A DNA stretch of 64,000 nucleotides from JBNAGF01 sp049801055 (GCF_049801055.1 NZ_JBNAGF010000004.1:62001-126000), one strand, 5' to 3'; shown: positions 1 to 9,136, counted from the first letter of the stretch. Made by a program: numbers and translations. Notes: generated by a model from the letters alone, not told the origin.

Positions 1-2
1 TA

Positions 3-131
3 GTCTCCTATGTCTTCTTCACGGTGATCAAGTCCACCATCGGGCTGCGCGTGAGCGAAGAAGAGGAGATCAACGGTCTGGACATGGCAGAGCTGGGAAT
101 GGAAGCGTACCCTGAGTTCTCGAAGGGGTAA
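3..131 (+). CDS. amt: Ammonium transporter, C-terminal end (partial)
   Basis: Only the last 42 residues and the TAA stop are inside the window; the gene begins upstream of base 1. The tail contains the short motifs FFTVIKSTIGLRVS and INGLDMAELGMEAYPEF. These match the cytoplasmic tail of Amt/MtnB-family ammonium channels, where a conserved R...E..GLD..EHG..AY signature follows the last transmembrane helix. Amt proteins are trimeric inner-membrane channels normally regulated by PII proteins; a glnK neighbour would lie outside the window. A strong hairpin terminator follows 20 bases after the stop. The family call rests on this short tail, so it is likely but not certain. Confidence 0.75.
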   Translation, partial: VSYVFFTVIKSTIGLRVSEEEEINGLDMAELGMEAYPEFSKG

Positions 132-151
132 GCCCGACGCCACAAAGCAGA

Positions 152-181
152 AAGCCCCGGGCGTTGATGCGCCCGGGGCTT
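152..181 (+). terminator. Rho-independent terminator, probably bidirectional
   Basis: A perfect 11-bp stem (AAGCCCCGGGC / GCCCGGGGCTT) with an 8-nt loop lies between the convergent ends of the amt gene and the aminotransferase. A T-containing tract (TATCTGTTTT) follows on the plus strand. Confidence 0.85.
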
Positions 182-242
182 ATCTGTTTTGGCCGTTCAG
201 AGAAGGACCGACTTTGACTGGTCGTGTCAGAACAGTCGGTTG

Positions 243-1427
243 TCAGACGCCCACATCAACAATCGCCTTTGCGAGGATCGGCACGGTCACATCGTTCAGC
301 CCGGCAATATTCATGCGACTGTCGCCCACCATGTAGATGCCGTGCTCGGTCCGAAGCCGCTCAACGAGTTCAGGTGACGTGCCGATTCTAGAGAACATAC
401 CCCGGTGCTGCGCAATGAAAGCAAAGCGATCCGACCCGGTCAGCCGCTGCAGTTCATCGGCAAGATTCTGGCGCAGGCCCAGCATCGACAGGCGAACATT
501 TTCCAGCTCCGCAGCCCAGTCAGCGCGCAACGCGTCATCGGTGAGAATCTCGGTCACGACCCGAGCACCGTGATCGGGCGGGAACGAATAGTTCTGACGG
601 TTCAGAAATGCCAATGTCTGCTGGTTCAGACCGGTTTGGCCAGCGTCCGCACTGATCGCCATCAGCAGGCCGGTCCGTTCCCGATAAACACCAAAGTTCT
701 TCGAACACGAGGCCGCAATCATGCACTCTTTGACAGACGCGGCGACGAGCCGGGTTGCCTTGGCGTCTTCTTCGAGACCGTCACCGAACCCCTGATATGC
801 GATGTCGATCATCGCGACCAAGCCATTTTCGTTGATCAGGTCGATGACCGCCTGCCATTCAACAGAATTCAGATTTGCCCCGGTCGGGTTGTGGCAACAC
901 CCATGCAGCAGCACCACATCCCCTGCCCTTGCCGTTTTGAGATCTTCTATCATTCCGTCGAAATTCACGCCGCGGGTTTCACTGTCGAAATAGCGGTAGG
1001 GAACAGTCTCAATGCCGAGATACTTCAGAATCGACAGGTGATTAGGCCATGTCGGATCAGAAACAAAAACACGTGCCGCGGGGTTGGCCATCCGGATCAG
1101 TTCGAAAGCCTGCCGGCATGCCCCCGTTCCACCCGGCGTGGCCACCGCAGCAACGTTGCCTCGGGCCACGCTGTCGCCAAGAATCAACCCGATCATCGCA
1201 TCGGCATAGGCCGGGTCTCCAGCCAGCCCCGTATAGGCCTTTGTTTCCTGCGTTTCCCAGATACGCTGTTCTGCGGCTTTGACCGCACGCATCACCGGCG
1301 TGATGCCCTCGGCGTTCTTGTAAACCCCAACACCCAGATCGATTTTGTCTGTGCGAGGGTCATCCCGATACATCTGCATCAGCGCCAGAATTTTGTCAGC
1401 AGGTTGTTCTCTGAGGTTCTCGAACAT
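243..1427 (-). CDS. Aromatic/aspartate aminotransferase (class I)
   Basis: A 394-residue pyridoxal-phosphate enzyme of the AspC/TyrB type, transferring amino groups between aspartate or aromatic amino acids and 2-oxoglutarate. Near the N-terminus is the DLGVGVYKN motif. HGCCHNPTGANL is the conserved NPTG segment, and the Schiff-base lysine is in CSKNFGVYRERTG at about residue 245, followed by the carboxylate-binding arginine of that motif. A longer in-frame start exists 34 codons upstream. I chose the ATG at 1427 because GGAG lies just upstream and because the extra N-terminus would overlap the sulfurtransferase and has no family match. The start lies 1 base after the sseA stop, so the two genes are probably co-transcribed and translationally coupled. 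AspC versus TyrB specificity cannot be decided from sequence alone. Confidence 0.9.
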   Translation of the reverse strand: MFENLREQPADKILALMQMYRDDPRTDKIDLGVGVYKNAEGITPVMRAVKAAEQRIWETQETKAYTGLAGDPAYADAMIGLILGDSVARGNVAAVATPGGTGACRQAFELIRMANPAARVFVSDPTWPNHLSILKYLGIETVPYRYFDSETRGVNFDGMIEDLKTARAGDVVLLHGCCHNPTGANLNSVEWQAVIDLINENGLVAMIDIAYQGFGDGLEEDAKATRLVAASVKECMIAASCSKNFGVYRERTGLLMAISADAGQTGLNQQTLAFLNRQNYSFPPDHGARVVTEILTDDALRADWAAELENVRLSMLGLRQNLADELQRLTGSDRFAFIAQHRGMFSRIGTSPELVERLRTEHGIYMVGDSRMNIAGLNDVTVPILAKAIVDVGV

Positions 1428-1428
1428 C

Positions 1429-2280
1429 TTATTCTCCGGTTGCAACGGGCAGTGTCGGGAAGGCGCCCCATTCGGCCCACGAGCCGTCGTAGAGCGAATG
1501 GTCGGACTTTCCGATACGTTCGAGCGCAAGGCTCAGAACAGCAGCCGTGACACCCGATCCGCATGAGGTGATTGCCGGCTTCTTCAGATCTACACCGGCA
1601 GCTTCGAAGACCGCACGGATATCCTTGGGCGATTTCATCGTTCCGTCCGCATCAAGAAGCTCGGTAAACGGGACATTTTTCGATCCCGGAATATGACCAC
1701 TCCGCAATCCTTCACGGGGTTCGGCGTCCTTGCCCTGAAACCGGCCTGCGGACCGGGCGTCGATAATCTCGTGATCCCCCAGCTTGGTGGCGGCGGATAC
1801 CTGAGTGACGTCCCGCACCAGATGGTTCTGAACCCGAACCGTCATGTGGCGATCCCGAACCACTGGTGGAAGATCTTCGGTTTCACGCTCTTCGGCCAAC
1901 CATTTGGGTAATCCGCCGTCCAGCACGGCGATGTTCTTTTGTCCCATCAGCTTGAACAGCCACCAGACCCGCGCAGCCGACATCAACCCGGCACCGTCAT
2001 AGACCACGACCTGATGGCCATCACCGACCCCAAGGGCCCGCAGTCGCGAGACGAACTTTTCAACCGGCGGCGCCATGTGCGGCACCTCGGACCGGTGATC
2101 GGAGATGTCATCGATATCGAAAAAGCGGGCGCCCGGAATATGCGTGGCGTCATATTCCGCCTTTGCATCCCGCTTTTGCTGAGGCAGGTACCAAGACCCG
2201 TCGAGTATCCGCAGATCCGGATCCTTCAGATGCGCCGCCAGCCAGTCGGTTGAAACCAGTGTTGTCGGATCATCCTGCAT
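1429..2280 (-). CDS. sseA: 3-mercaptopyruvate / thiosulfate sulfurtransferase
   Basis: 283 residues, the normal length for a two-domain rhodanese. The N-terminal rhodanese repeat (LVSTDWLAAHL, GARFFDIDDISD) is structural. The C-terminal repeat carries the catalytic cysteine at residue 240 in TSCGSGVTAAV. The CGSGV[TS] loop is the signature that separates mercaptopyruvate sulfurtransferases from classical CRxGx[RT] thiosulfate rhodaneses. The expected activity is transfer of sulfur from 3-mercaptopyruvate to thiol or cyanide acceptors in the cytoplasm. It is the first gene of a two-gene operon with the aminotransferase. That pairing makes sense because cysteine transamination by an AspC-type enzyme yields 3-mercaptopyruvate. 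Confidence 0.92.
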   Translation of the reverse strand: MQDDPTTLVSTDWLAAHLKDPDLRILDGSWYLPQQKRDAKAEYDATHIPGARFFDIDDISDHRSEVPHMAPPVEKFVSRLRALGVGDGHQVVVYDGAGLMSAARVWWLFKLMGQKNIAVLDGGLPKWLAEERETEDLPPVVRDRHMTVRVQNHLVRDVTQVSAATKLGDHEIIDARSAGRFQGKDAEPREGLRSGHIPGSKNVPFTELLDADGTMKSPKDIRAVFEAAGVDLKKPAITSCGSGVTAAVLSLALERIGKSDHSLYDGSWAEWGAFPTLPVATGE

Positions 2281-2375
2281 GAGAGCCCCTCCAGTTACGC
2301 TGGAAAAGCCCTACATGCGCAGGTCTGAGCGTGCAAGGCGGGAACAGGCACCGTTGGGTTGCGAATGGCCGCAGG

Positions 2376-2852
2376 TCAGCGGTTTTCCTTCATCAGACGT
2401 TGCTTCTGTCGGCCCCAATCACGTTTGGCCTGGGTCTCGCGCTTGTCATGAGTTTTCTTGCCCTTGGCAATACCCAACTTGAGTTTGGCGATACCCTTGC
2501 CGTTAAAGTAGAGAGACAGGGGAACCAGCGTCATGCCCTTGCGTTGGGTTGCATTCCACAGGTCCGACATCTGCTTGCGCGAAACCAGCAGCTTGCGCCG
2601 CCGTCGCTCCTCATGCTTGAACATCTTGGCCTGCGCATAGGGCGGGATATACGAGTTAACGAGCCACAGCTCTCCATCCTCGACAGCGGCATAGCTGTCG
2701 GCAATGTTGGTGCCCCCCGCCCTGAGTGCCTTGACCTCGGACCCTTCGAGAACGATGCCACACTCCAGATCCTCTTCGATTGCGTAATCGAAGCGGGCTC
2801 GCCGATTGTCAGCGATTGTCTTGGAATTTGGGTTCGCGGGTTTCTTGGACAT
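2376..2852 (-). CDS. smpB: SsrA-binding protein SmpB
   Basis: 158 residues. Hallmarks are NRRARFDYAIEEDLECGIVL near the N-terminus, the GSEVKALR motif, SYIPPYAQA, and the basic C-terminal tail GKKTHDKRETQAKRDW that inserts into the ribosomal A site. SmpB binds tmRNA and delivers it to stalled ribosomes for trans-translation. The ATG at 2852 (MSKKPANPNSKT) was preferred over one nine codons upstream because it matches the usual SmpB start. No ssrA gene is visible nearby. Confidence 0.95.
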   Translation of the reverse strand: MSKKPANPNSKTIADNRRARFDYAIEEDLECGIVLEGSEVKALRAGGTNIADSYAAVEDGELWLVNSYIPPYAQAKMFKHEERRRRKLLVSRKQMSDLWNATQRKGMTLVPLSLYFNGKGIAKLKLGIAKGKKTHDKRETQAKRDWGRQKQRLMKENR

Positions 2853-3020
2853 GGTTGGCAGATCTAGAGGCTGCGCCACCGAGGTTCAAGACACCTGCGG
2901 AAGTTGAAGCAGCAGATCCATGCTTTGAACCTGAAGCGGACATGGCGGTCTATTGGCGAATGTGAGTTAAGCAGGCCTTGCAAGGCAACATTCTCATCGC
3001 GTTCGCAAAGAGATGATCCG

Positions 3021-3839
3021 TCACCCCTCCGCCGGCGGAACAGCGCGCTGATAAAGATGCCATGTGGTGTGGCCAAGAATCGGCAGGGTGAAGACCAAGC
3101 CCAGAAATGCCGGGGCCATCGACAACAGCATTGTCACAACGATGATCGCCGCCCAAGTCAGCATGACCACCGGGCTCTCCGTAACGACGCGAATTGACGT
3201 TAACATGGCCGAAACGAAATTTGTTTCCCGATCGAGCAGCATGGGCATTGCGACGACGGTCACCGAAAAAAGGACTGCCGACAGAAATGCTCCTATGCCG
3301 GTGCCAACAAAAAGAAAGGCCCACCCCTGAGGGGTGAAGAACACCGCATTCAGAAACCCGTCAAAGTCAGAAAAGGATGCGTCCTGCAAGATGATCGCCA
3401 GCCAAAGACGTATCTGGTACATCCACACCCAGAAAATGAACAAGGTAACAAAAGCCATCCAGCCCATTTCGCGTTTGCGCTGATTGGCCATGACGGTGAG
3501 GATTTCAGACCAGCCGAAACTCTCTCCCTTCTGCAACCGGCGCGACATCTCATAAAGCCCGGCAGCTGCAAATGGAGCCACCAGAGGAAAGCCGACTACC
3601 GCAGGAATGATCATCCAGATCTTACCGAGCCAAACCAGACTCCAAACAAACAAGATCCCGAATATCGCATAGAACAAGCCAAAGAAACCGCTCATGAACG
3701 GGCGGGCCAGAAAGTCGGAAAAACCAGCTTTCAGTGATGCGCTGATATCAGCCCAGGCCACCTTGTTGACCTCAGGAACGGCCGGATGCTGTGGTGTCAG
3801 ATTGTCCGCGGGTGTGGACTCCGTGGTTTTGGATGTCAT
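3021..3839 (-). CDS. DUF2189 family integral membrane protein
   Basis: 272 residues with about six hydrophobic segments (GFFGLFYAIFGILFVW, IPAVVGFPLVAPFAAAGLYE, FVTLFIFWVWMYQIRLWLAI, WAFLFVGTGIGAFLSAVLF, MLTWAAIIVVTMLLSMAP). The conserved GFPLVAPFAAAGLYE..RR.. region and the final GHTTWHLYQRA..P are typical of DUF2189 proteins, which are widespread in alphaproteobacteria. Their function is unknown. Some are annotated as cytochrome c oxidase subunit I-like, without experimental support that I know of. The ATG at 3839 has GGGAGGAG eight bases upstream; an earlier in-frame ATG (3860) precedes that ribosome binding site and is unlikely. It is monocistronic here. Confidence 0.85.
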   Translation of the reverse strand: MTSKTTESTPADNLTPQHPAVPEVNKVAWADISASLKAGFSDFLARPFMSGFFGLFYAIFGILFVWSLVWLGKIWMIIPAVVGFPLVAPFAAAGLYEMSRRLQKGESFGWSEILTVMANQRKREMGWMAFVTLFIFWVWMYQIRLWLAIILQDASFSDFDGFLNAVFFTPQGWAFLFVGTGIGAFLSAVLFSVTVVAMPMLLDRETNFVSAMLTSIRVVTESPVVMLTWAAIIVVTMLLSMAPAFLGLVFTLPILGHTTWHLYQRAVPPAEG

Positions 3840-4049
3840 GGCACACTCCTCCCAACGCATGGCACTTCCTTGGCGCAGTTCCTATCAGACCCCGGGTGCG
3901 AAACAGACGGTCTTCCTCCGCGTAGAAGTCTGCATCAGCTGGGTCATCCGGGCAAGGGCAAGAGTGCGTCGCCTTAGCCTATGCGTTGGCCGGCATTTCT
4001 TTGGGAAATTGGCAAGATTTGCGTTTCTATAGGAGCCATTCCCCCACGG

Positions 4050-4397
4050 AGAAATGTCGTGAATCCGTTCTTCATTTACTTCGCCTATACCCAGACGCAT
4101 TACCCCAACATCGCACACCCCGAATTTGACGGGATCACTGGAAATGGCGTGAAATGGCAGGACGGAAAAGTCATGTTCAAGGAAAATGCCTCGATCTTTG
4201 ATGAGACCCTGAGCTTCGACACGCCGCGCGTCTACAACCTGCTTAACGATCCGAATGAAAGGGAGAGCGTCTTGTTCCCGCACACATGGGCTGTGGAGAA
4301 AGCTCAGCCCGAACTGCTGGAACACGCCGAGACCTTCAAGCAGTATCCACCAATTCCGCCGGGCACGCCTGACCCATACGTTCCGCCGAAAGATTGA
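4050..4397 (+). pseudogene. Arylsulfatase relic with a large internal deletion
   Basis: The reading frame contains a sulfatase-like middle segment (FFIYFAYTQTHYPNIAHPEF, then DGITGNG) joined directly to a sulfatase C-terminal tail (PRVYNLLNDPNERESVLFPH and PGTPDPYVPPKD). In intact type I arylsulfatases these parts are separated by a few hundred residues. Upstream, the C-x-P-x-R formylglycine motif and the N-terminal metal-binding aspartates are missing. I see no start codon with a good ribosome binding site. It is therefore a deletion remnant, not a functional enzyme. It lies beside a sulfotransferase gene, so the area may once have held more sulfate-ester functions. Confidence 0.75.
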
Positions 4398-4436
4398 ACA
4401 GGCTCGTTCCCCGCAGGTCGAACTGCGACCCCGACA

Positions 4437-5255
4437 TCAGTCGCCCAGCTTGGCATGCACTTCATCAAGGTCGATCTCGCCCACGGGCATTTTGTTTCCC
4501 GGGTTCTCGAAATCGTATTTGAACAGGTCGAAATCGCGTTTGTAGATCTCGTAGACAAGATGCATCGACAGGTCGTCGAAGTAATCTTCGACCGGATGGG
4601 CTCGCTTGGGGCCATGGCCTTCGGATTCGTTGAAACGGGGGATATCTTTCAGCTTTACCTTTTTAGGCGTTGCGACCTCGTCCAGAACACGCTGCATCCC
4701 ATCATTGAAAGCTTCGGTCCAGAAGATCTGATCATAGGACCCGCCATTCACGATGTAGGTCGAGATGTGTCCCGACATGGCGGACCAGTGAATATCCGGG
4801 TCCATCGGACGGCGCCAGCGAATGGTGTCGCGTGCAAACAGCAAAAAGCGGCGGAAGCTTTCGATCTGATCGAACTCCTGCTTGCCGTCATCGCCACCGA
4901 CCTCGATCCCGTACTTGTAGATCAGGGTCGGCACCAGATTGCCGCGATAACGCCTGCCGTTGCGCTGGATGCCGCAGATCTTGTCAAAAAACGAGCTCAG
5001 GATCCGGGTGTAAGGATTGCGAACGCAAGTGAATGCGTAGGATTTGTGTGACTGCACATTGCGTGTGATCGGTCCCTGACTATCTTCGATAGACCATTTG
5101 TGCAGGCCGCTCTTGGCATCGTGAATATCACCGTCAAAGAACTCACCGTGGTCAGAAAAGTACATGATCTGACCAATTGTCGAGCATGCGCATTTCGGCA
5201 CAACCCGGTAGACCAAACTTTCACTCTCGGTCATCCATGTTCCGGGAAAACCCAT
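4437..5255 (-). CDS. Sulfotransferase family 2-like protein (PAPS-dependent)
   Basis: 272 residues. VVPKCACSTIGQIMYF at about residues 16-31 resembles the 5'-phosphosulfate-binding loop (PKCGCTSI in carbohydrate sulfotransferases). CVRNPYTRILSSFFDK resembles the 3'-phosphate-binding motif (RxPxxRxxSxY). Together they point to the Sulfotransfer_2 family, which moves sulfate from PAPS to sugar hydroxyls. There is no signal peptide, so it is expected to act in the cytoplasm. The ATG at 5255 has a perfect AGGAGG seven bases upstream; the open frame extends 52 codons further but has no such site. It is divergently arranged with the glycosyltransferase at 5396, which suggests a shared role in decorating a glycan or lipid. 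The acceptor is unknown. Confidence 0.8.
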   Translation of the reverse strand: MGFPGTWMTESESLVYRVVPKCACSTIGQIMYFSDHGEFFDGDIHDAKSGLHKWSIEDSQGPITRNVQSHKSYAFTCVRNPYTRILSSFFDKICGIQRNGRRYRGNLVPTLIYKYGIEVGGDDGKQEFDQIESFRRFLLFARDTIRWRRPMDPDIHWSAMSGHISTYIVNGGSYDQIFWTEAFNDGMQRVLDEVATPKKVKLKDIPRFNESEGHGPKRAHPVEDYFDDLSMHLVYEIYKRDFDLFKYDFENPGNKMPVGEIDLDEVHAKLGD

Positions 5256-5395
5256 CTGCTCACCTCCTGAACCGGCCTGCCTGCCGATTTCTTTGTGGGG
5301 TTTGTGCACAAAAACCAAACAAACCCGTTTATTCAATTCGCCTTCATCTTTATCAAGACAAATAAGAGCAGGCAAAGGGGCGATACGTATCGGTA

Positions 5396-6973
5396 ATGGC
5401 AAAAATTGCATACATACTGCTGTGCCATAAGGATCCCGATGCGATCATCATGCAGGCCGAACGGCTAACGGCCGCTGGGGACTACATGTCGATCCATTTC
5501 GACTCGCGCGCCAAACCCGAACATTTCGACCGAATTCAGACCGCCTTGGCTGACAACCCGAATGTTACCTATGCCCGAAAGCGTATCAAATGCGGGTGGG
5601 GAGAGTGGTCTCTGGTTCAAGCGACCCTCTATGCGATCCAGGCCGCAGTCGAGGACTTTCCACGCGCCACCCATTTCTACATGCTTTCTGGCGATTGCAT
5701 GGCAATCAAGACGGCAGAATACGCGCATGAGTTCCTTGATTCCCGAGACAAGGACTTCATCGAAAGCTTCGACTTCTTTGAAAGCGACTGGATCAAAACC
5801 GGCATGAAGGAAGAACGGCTGATCTATCGCCACTTCCTGAACGAGCGAAACAACAAGTGGTTGTTCTACAAATCTCTGGAGCTGCAGAAAAGGCTCAAGC
5901 TGCAACGCGAGATACCACAGGATATTCAGGTTCAGATTGGCAGCCAGTGGTGGTGCCTGCGACGGCGCACAGTCGAATGGATCCTTGACTTCACGCGGAC
6001 GCGCAAGGACGTGATGCGCTTTTTCCGGTCGACATGGATCCCGGACGAAACCTTTTTCCAGACGCTTGTGCGCCACCTTGTTCCCGAAGACGAGATCGAA
6101 ACCCGGACCCTGACTTTCCTGATGTTCTCGGACTACGGAATGCCGGTGAACTTCTACAACGATCACTATGACCTGTTGCTAGGGCAGGATTTTCTGTTTG
6201 CCCGCAAGATCAGCCCCGAAGCAAAGCAGTTGAAGGTCCGGCTCGGCAGGCTTTACGCCGCCCATGGGGTCGAGTTTCAGATCTCAAACGAGGGTCGAAG
6301 TCTCTACAAGTTTCTCACGGGCCGTGGTCGGATCGGTCGCCGGTTCGGCATGCGTTTCTGGGAAACCGAGAGCACGCTTGGCCGAGAGCGCGAGCTGATG
6401 ATCGTAGTCTGCAAAAAATGGCATGTCGCCAAACGTCTGCTCGAGCAGATCAGGCAGGTAACGAACGTTCCGGCAATCGAATATCTCTTCAACGAAGAGA
6501 ACACGCCGCTGCCCGATCTGGGGGGAATTCAGGCCACTCTGGAGAAACGAACCCGCCACCGGCGTGCCCTCATGCGGATGCTGTTCGAGTACTATGATAC
6601 CGACCGGCTTATTGTTTGCATGGATCCGTCAAATCTGGATCTGATGCACGACTTCTTTTCTGACCGCTCGGTAACGCGGATGCTGGAAGTCGAATGCCAG
6701 TTCACTGATGACTATCTCATCGGGCACGCTCGTCGCGTTGGCTTGGCAGGCGAACGCACCAATCAGGCAACTCTCGAACGGTTGCTGCCGACGATCCGAA
6801 ATGACATGACATATGAAGCCGATCGGATCCGCGACGCCGGTTTCAGCCGGTATAGTCGTATTCACGAGGTGGCAGCGCCGGAAGAAAACGCAGGCAAGAT
6901 CGCAGAATTTCTGACTGTCACTCAGGATCAGGCGCTGCGGATCGCCAAAACAGATTATCTCTACGCCGACTGA
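5396..6973 (+). CDS. Core-2/I-branching-type beta-1,6-N-acetylglucosaminyltransferase with DUF5928 C-terminus
   Basis: 525 residues. The N-terminal half (about 1-270) fits glycosyltransferase family 14: AYILLCHKDPDAIIMQAERL, IHFDSRAK, HFYMLSGDCMAI, GSQWWCLRRRTVEWIL, and PDETFFQTLV with the candidate catalytic glutamate. The C-terminal half (about 310-525) matches the alphaproteobacterial DUF5928 extension, with no visible catalytic motif. The expected reaction is transfer of GlcNAc or a related sugar from a UDP-sugar to a surface glycan. It has no signal peptide. It starts 140 bases from the divergent sulfotransferase, and both may be driven from the intergenic region. Confidence 0.85.
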   Translation: MAKIAYILLCHKDPDAIIMQAERLTAAGDYMSIHFDSRAKPEHFDRIQTALADNPNVTYARKRIKCGWGEWSLVQATLYAIQAAVEDFPRATHFYMLSGDCMAIKTAEYAHEFLDSRDKDFIESFDFFESDWIKTGMKEERLIYRHFLNERNNKWLFYKSLELQKRLKLQREIPQDIQVQIGSQWWCLRRRTVEWILDFTRTRKDVMRFFRSTWIPDETFFQTLVRHLVPEDEIETRTLTFLMFSDYGMPVNFYNDHYDLLLGQDFLFARKISPEAKQLKVRLGRLYAAHGVEFQISNEGRSLYKFLTGRGRIGRRFGMRFWETESTLGRERELMIVVCKKWHVAKRLLEQIRQVTNVPAIEYLFNEENTPLPDLGGIQATLEKRTRHRRALMRMLFEYYDTDRLIVCMDPSNLDLMHDFFSDRSVTRMLEVECQFTDDYLIGHARRVGLAGERTNQATLERLLPTIRNDMTYEADRIRDAGFSRYSRIHEVAAPEENAGKIAEFLTVTQDQALRIAKTDYLYAD

Positions 6974-6989
6974 TACTCAAAAATGAATA

Positions 6990-7016
6990 GCGACGGTTTC
7001 ACCTAGAAACCGCCGC
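6990..7016 (-). terminator. Hairpin terminator between convergent genes
   Basis: GCGACGGTTTC pairs with GAAACCGCCGC (one mismatch) around a 5-nt loop. On the minus strand it is followed by a T-rich tract (CTATTCATTTTT), so it best serves tctA. It also lies 17 bases after the glycosyltransferase stop on the plus strand. Confidence 0.65.
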
Positions 7017-7047
7017 CATTCCTGATTCTCCGGAGTGGTGTTTGGCA

Positions 7048-8565
7048 TCAATCGCCGTCAGCAATCCCCTCCTGACGGGCACGGGCGCGGCGGGCGCGAT
7101 AACTTGGTACGACCACGAGCAAGGCAGCGATCACCAACAACCCAAGCGTCATGGGGCGGTCGATGATGAAACCGATCCCGTCATACAACTGCATCGAGCG
7201 GGCAAAGTTGTCCTCAAGCATTCGACCTAGAATGAACCCGATCAGCAGCGGTGCCAGCGGATAGTCGGCAAAGCGCAGTACCGTCGCGCAGATCCCGAAC
7301 CCCACGAGGATCAGCAGCTCGGTCGCGTTGTTCTGCCCGATGTAACTGCCCATCAGTGTAAAGAAGAGGATGAACGGGATCAGGAAAGTCCGGGGGATCG
7401 TCAGCACCTTGGCAATGTACGGAATCAGCGGCAAGTTCAGCACAAGAAGAACAAGATTGCCGATATACATCGAGATGATCACAGCCCAGAAAATCTGCGG
7501 GTTGTCGACCATCAGGCGCGGTCCCGGTGTCACATTCAGCGCGATCAAAGCACCCAACAGAATGGCGGTGGTGCCCGAGCCGGGGATACCCAACGTAAGG
7601 AGAGGCACGAAAGACCCGGTGCATGCCGCGTTGTTTGCGGTTTCCGGTGCGGCCAACCCCTTTATGGACCCGTGACCGAACTCCTTGCGCTCATCTTCAT
7701 TGGCTATGTTTCGTTCAACTGCATAGCCAAGGAACGACGCAATCGTAGCGCCCGCCCCCGGCAGTACCCCGATAAAGAAACCCTGCACGGATTGGCGCCC
7801 GATGACCGGTGCAATCTTGCGCGCCTCTTTCCCTGTGATGCGCAGCCCAGAAATTTTGCCGCCGTCATCCCCTTGCGCCGCCCGTGCCGGGTTGAGGACC
7901 AGAAACAGGGCTTCGGGCAATGCAAACATGGCCATTGCCAGCGTTATGAAGCTGAATCCCGATTGCAGATCCATCAACCCCATCGTGAACCGAGGCAAAT
8001 TGAACAGAGCGCCCTCTCCGACCGTCGCCATGATCAGGCCCAGAACGGTCATTAGGATTGCCTTGGCCACATTTCCTGTTCCGGCAAAAGCCGCAATTGC
8101 AGACAGGCCGACCACCATCAGCGCAAAATACTCCGCCGAATGAAACAGCAGGGCTACAGTGGACAGCATCGGGGCAAAGACCATCAGAAGCAGCGCACCA
8201 ATGGTGCCCCCGCAGAAACTGGCGATTGCTGCAACGGTTAACGCCTTGCCGGCCTTGCCGGCACGCGCCATCGGATAGCCGTCGAAACTGGTGGCAACCG
8301 TCCCTGCCACGCCCGGTGCGTTCAGCAGAATTGACGAGGTCGAGCCGCCAAAAATCGCGCCATAATAGACACCGGCCAAGAGGATCAGCGCGGCCGAGGG
8401 ATCGCCGATGGTGATCGCCACCGGGATCATGATTGCAATGATGGACATCGGGCCAAGCCCCGGCAGCATCCCGATGAACGTGCCGATCAGGCAGCCTGCG
8501 ATAACCATAATCAGGTTGGTTATGGAAAACGCGGCTCCGATTCCAATGAGAAATCCTTCGATCAT
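7048..8565 (-). CDS. tctA: Tripartite tricarboxylate transporter, large permease TctA
   Basis: 505 residues, typical of TctA (DUF112), with about eleven membrane helices. Recognisable blocks are GTFIGMLPGLGPMSIIAIMI, GVYYGAIFGGSTSSILLNAP, and GVLPGAGATIASFLGYAVER. It forms the large membrane subunit of a secondary, binding-protein-dependent carboxylate uptake system. It is the last gene of tctC-tctB-tctA on the minus strand, 12 bases after tctB. The adjacent divergent tctDE genes encode the expected regulator. The substrate (citrate, tricarballylate or another carboxylate) cannot be read from the sequence. Confidence 0.95.
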   Translation of the reverse strand: MIEGFLIGIGAAFSITNLIMVIAGCLIGTFIGMLPGLGPMSIIAIMIPVAITIGDPSAALILLAGVYYGAIFGGSTSSILLNAPGVAGTVATSFDGYPMARAGKAGKALTVAAIASFCGGTIGALLLMVFAPMLSTVALLFHSAEYFALMVVGLSAIAAFAGTGNVAKAILMTVLGLIMATVGEGALFNLPRFTMGLMDLQSGFSFITLAMAMFALPEALFLVLNPARAAQGDDGGKISGLRITGKEARKIAPVIGRQSVQGFFIGVLPGAGATIASFLGYAVERNIANEDERKEFGHGSIKGLAAPETANNAACTGSFVPLLTLGIPGSGTTAILLGALIALNVTPGPRLMVDNPQIFWAVIISMYIGNLVLLVLNLPLIPYIAKVLTIPRTFLIPFILFFTLMGSYIGQNNATELLILVGFGICATVLRFADYPLAPLLIGFILGRMLEDNFARSMQLYDGIGFIIDRPMTLGLLVIAALLVVVPSYRARRARARQEGIADGD

Positions 8566-8577
8566 GTCAGCCTCCCA

Positions 8578-9060
8578 TCAGATGAATATGGGCCACGGCC
8601 GCAGGAATATGCCCAGCACACCCTCAACCAGGTACCAGACGAGGAAAGAGGCCAGACCCGCGACGACGACCAACACCGAACAGCGGCGTTCACCGAGGAT
8701 CAGCGCGCCGAGGAAGAGGAACAAGAACGTGGACAGCAGGAAACCGGCAGGTCGCAGCAGAAGTGCATAGGCAACCATCAGCCCTAGCAATGACAGCGCC
8801 TGACCGAGGTTGTATTCACCCAGTTTGCGGTAATCGATGTCCGGAGTTTTTTCCTCTCCGTCCGATTTCTCAAGCCCCAGCAGGATAACGAGCGAAGCCA
8901 GCATGGCCATGATCGCAAGAACCTTTGGGAATGTGCTGGGCCAAATCGGGTTGCGCTGCATGAACGGCGGCAGCAAATGATCCATGGTAAAAAAAGCGGC
9001 GTATCCATAGATCAGCGATACACCAAGGAGGATCAAAGCGATCCAGCGGTCGAGTGCCAT
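8578..9060 (-). CDS. tctB: Tripartite tricarboxylate transporter, small permease TctB
   Basis: 160 residues with four to five hydrophobic helices: WIALILLGVSLIYGYAAFF, VLAIMAMLASLVILLGLE, ALSLLGLMVAYALLLRPAGF, LLSTFLFLFLGALIL, and CSVLVVVAGLASFLVWYLVE. The central acidic loop and hydrophobic pattern match TctB. The start at MALDRW (9060) has GGGGAA seven bases upstream. Two further in-frame ATGs upstream lack good spacing. It lies between tctC (76 bases upstream) and tctA (12 bases downstream), so it is part of one transport operon. Confidence 0.9.
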   Translation of the reverse strand: MALDRWIALILLGVSLIYGYAAFFTMDHLLPPFMQRNPIWPSTFPKVLAIMAMLASLVILLGLEKSDGEEKTPDIDYRKLGEYNLGQALSLLGLMVAYALLLRPAGFLLSTFLFLFLGALILGERRCSVLVVVAGLASFLVWYLVEGVLGIFLRPWPIFI

Positions 9061-9136
9061 CTGTCGGTTCCCCATCCCTGTTTGGATCCGTTGCATGTCC
9101 CGGCGCGTGGCAGCGCCGGGACAGACACTTTTCAGA

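Noticed and set aside
405..1550. 381-codon plus-strand frame over the aminotransferase gene
   Set aside because: Antisense to a clear aminotransferase; no family resemblance.
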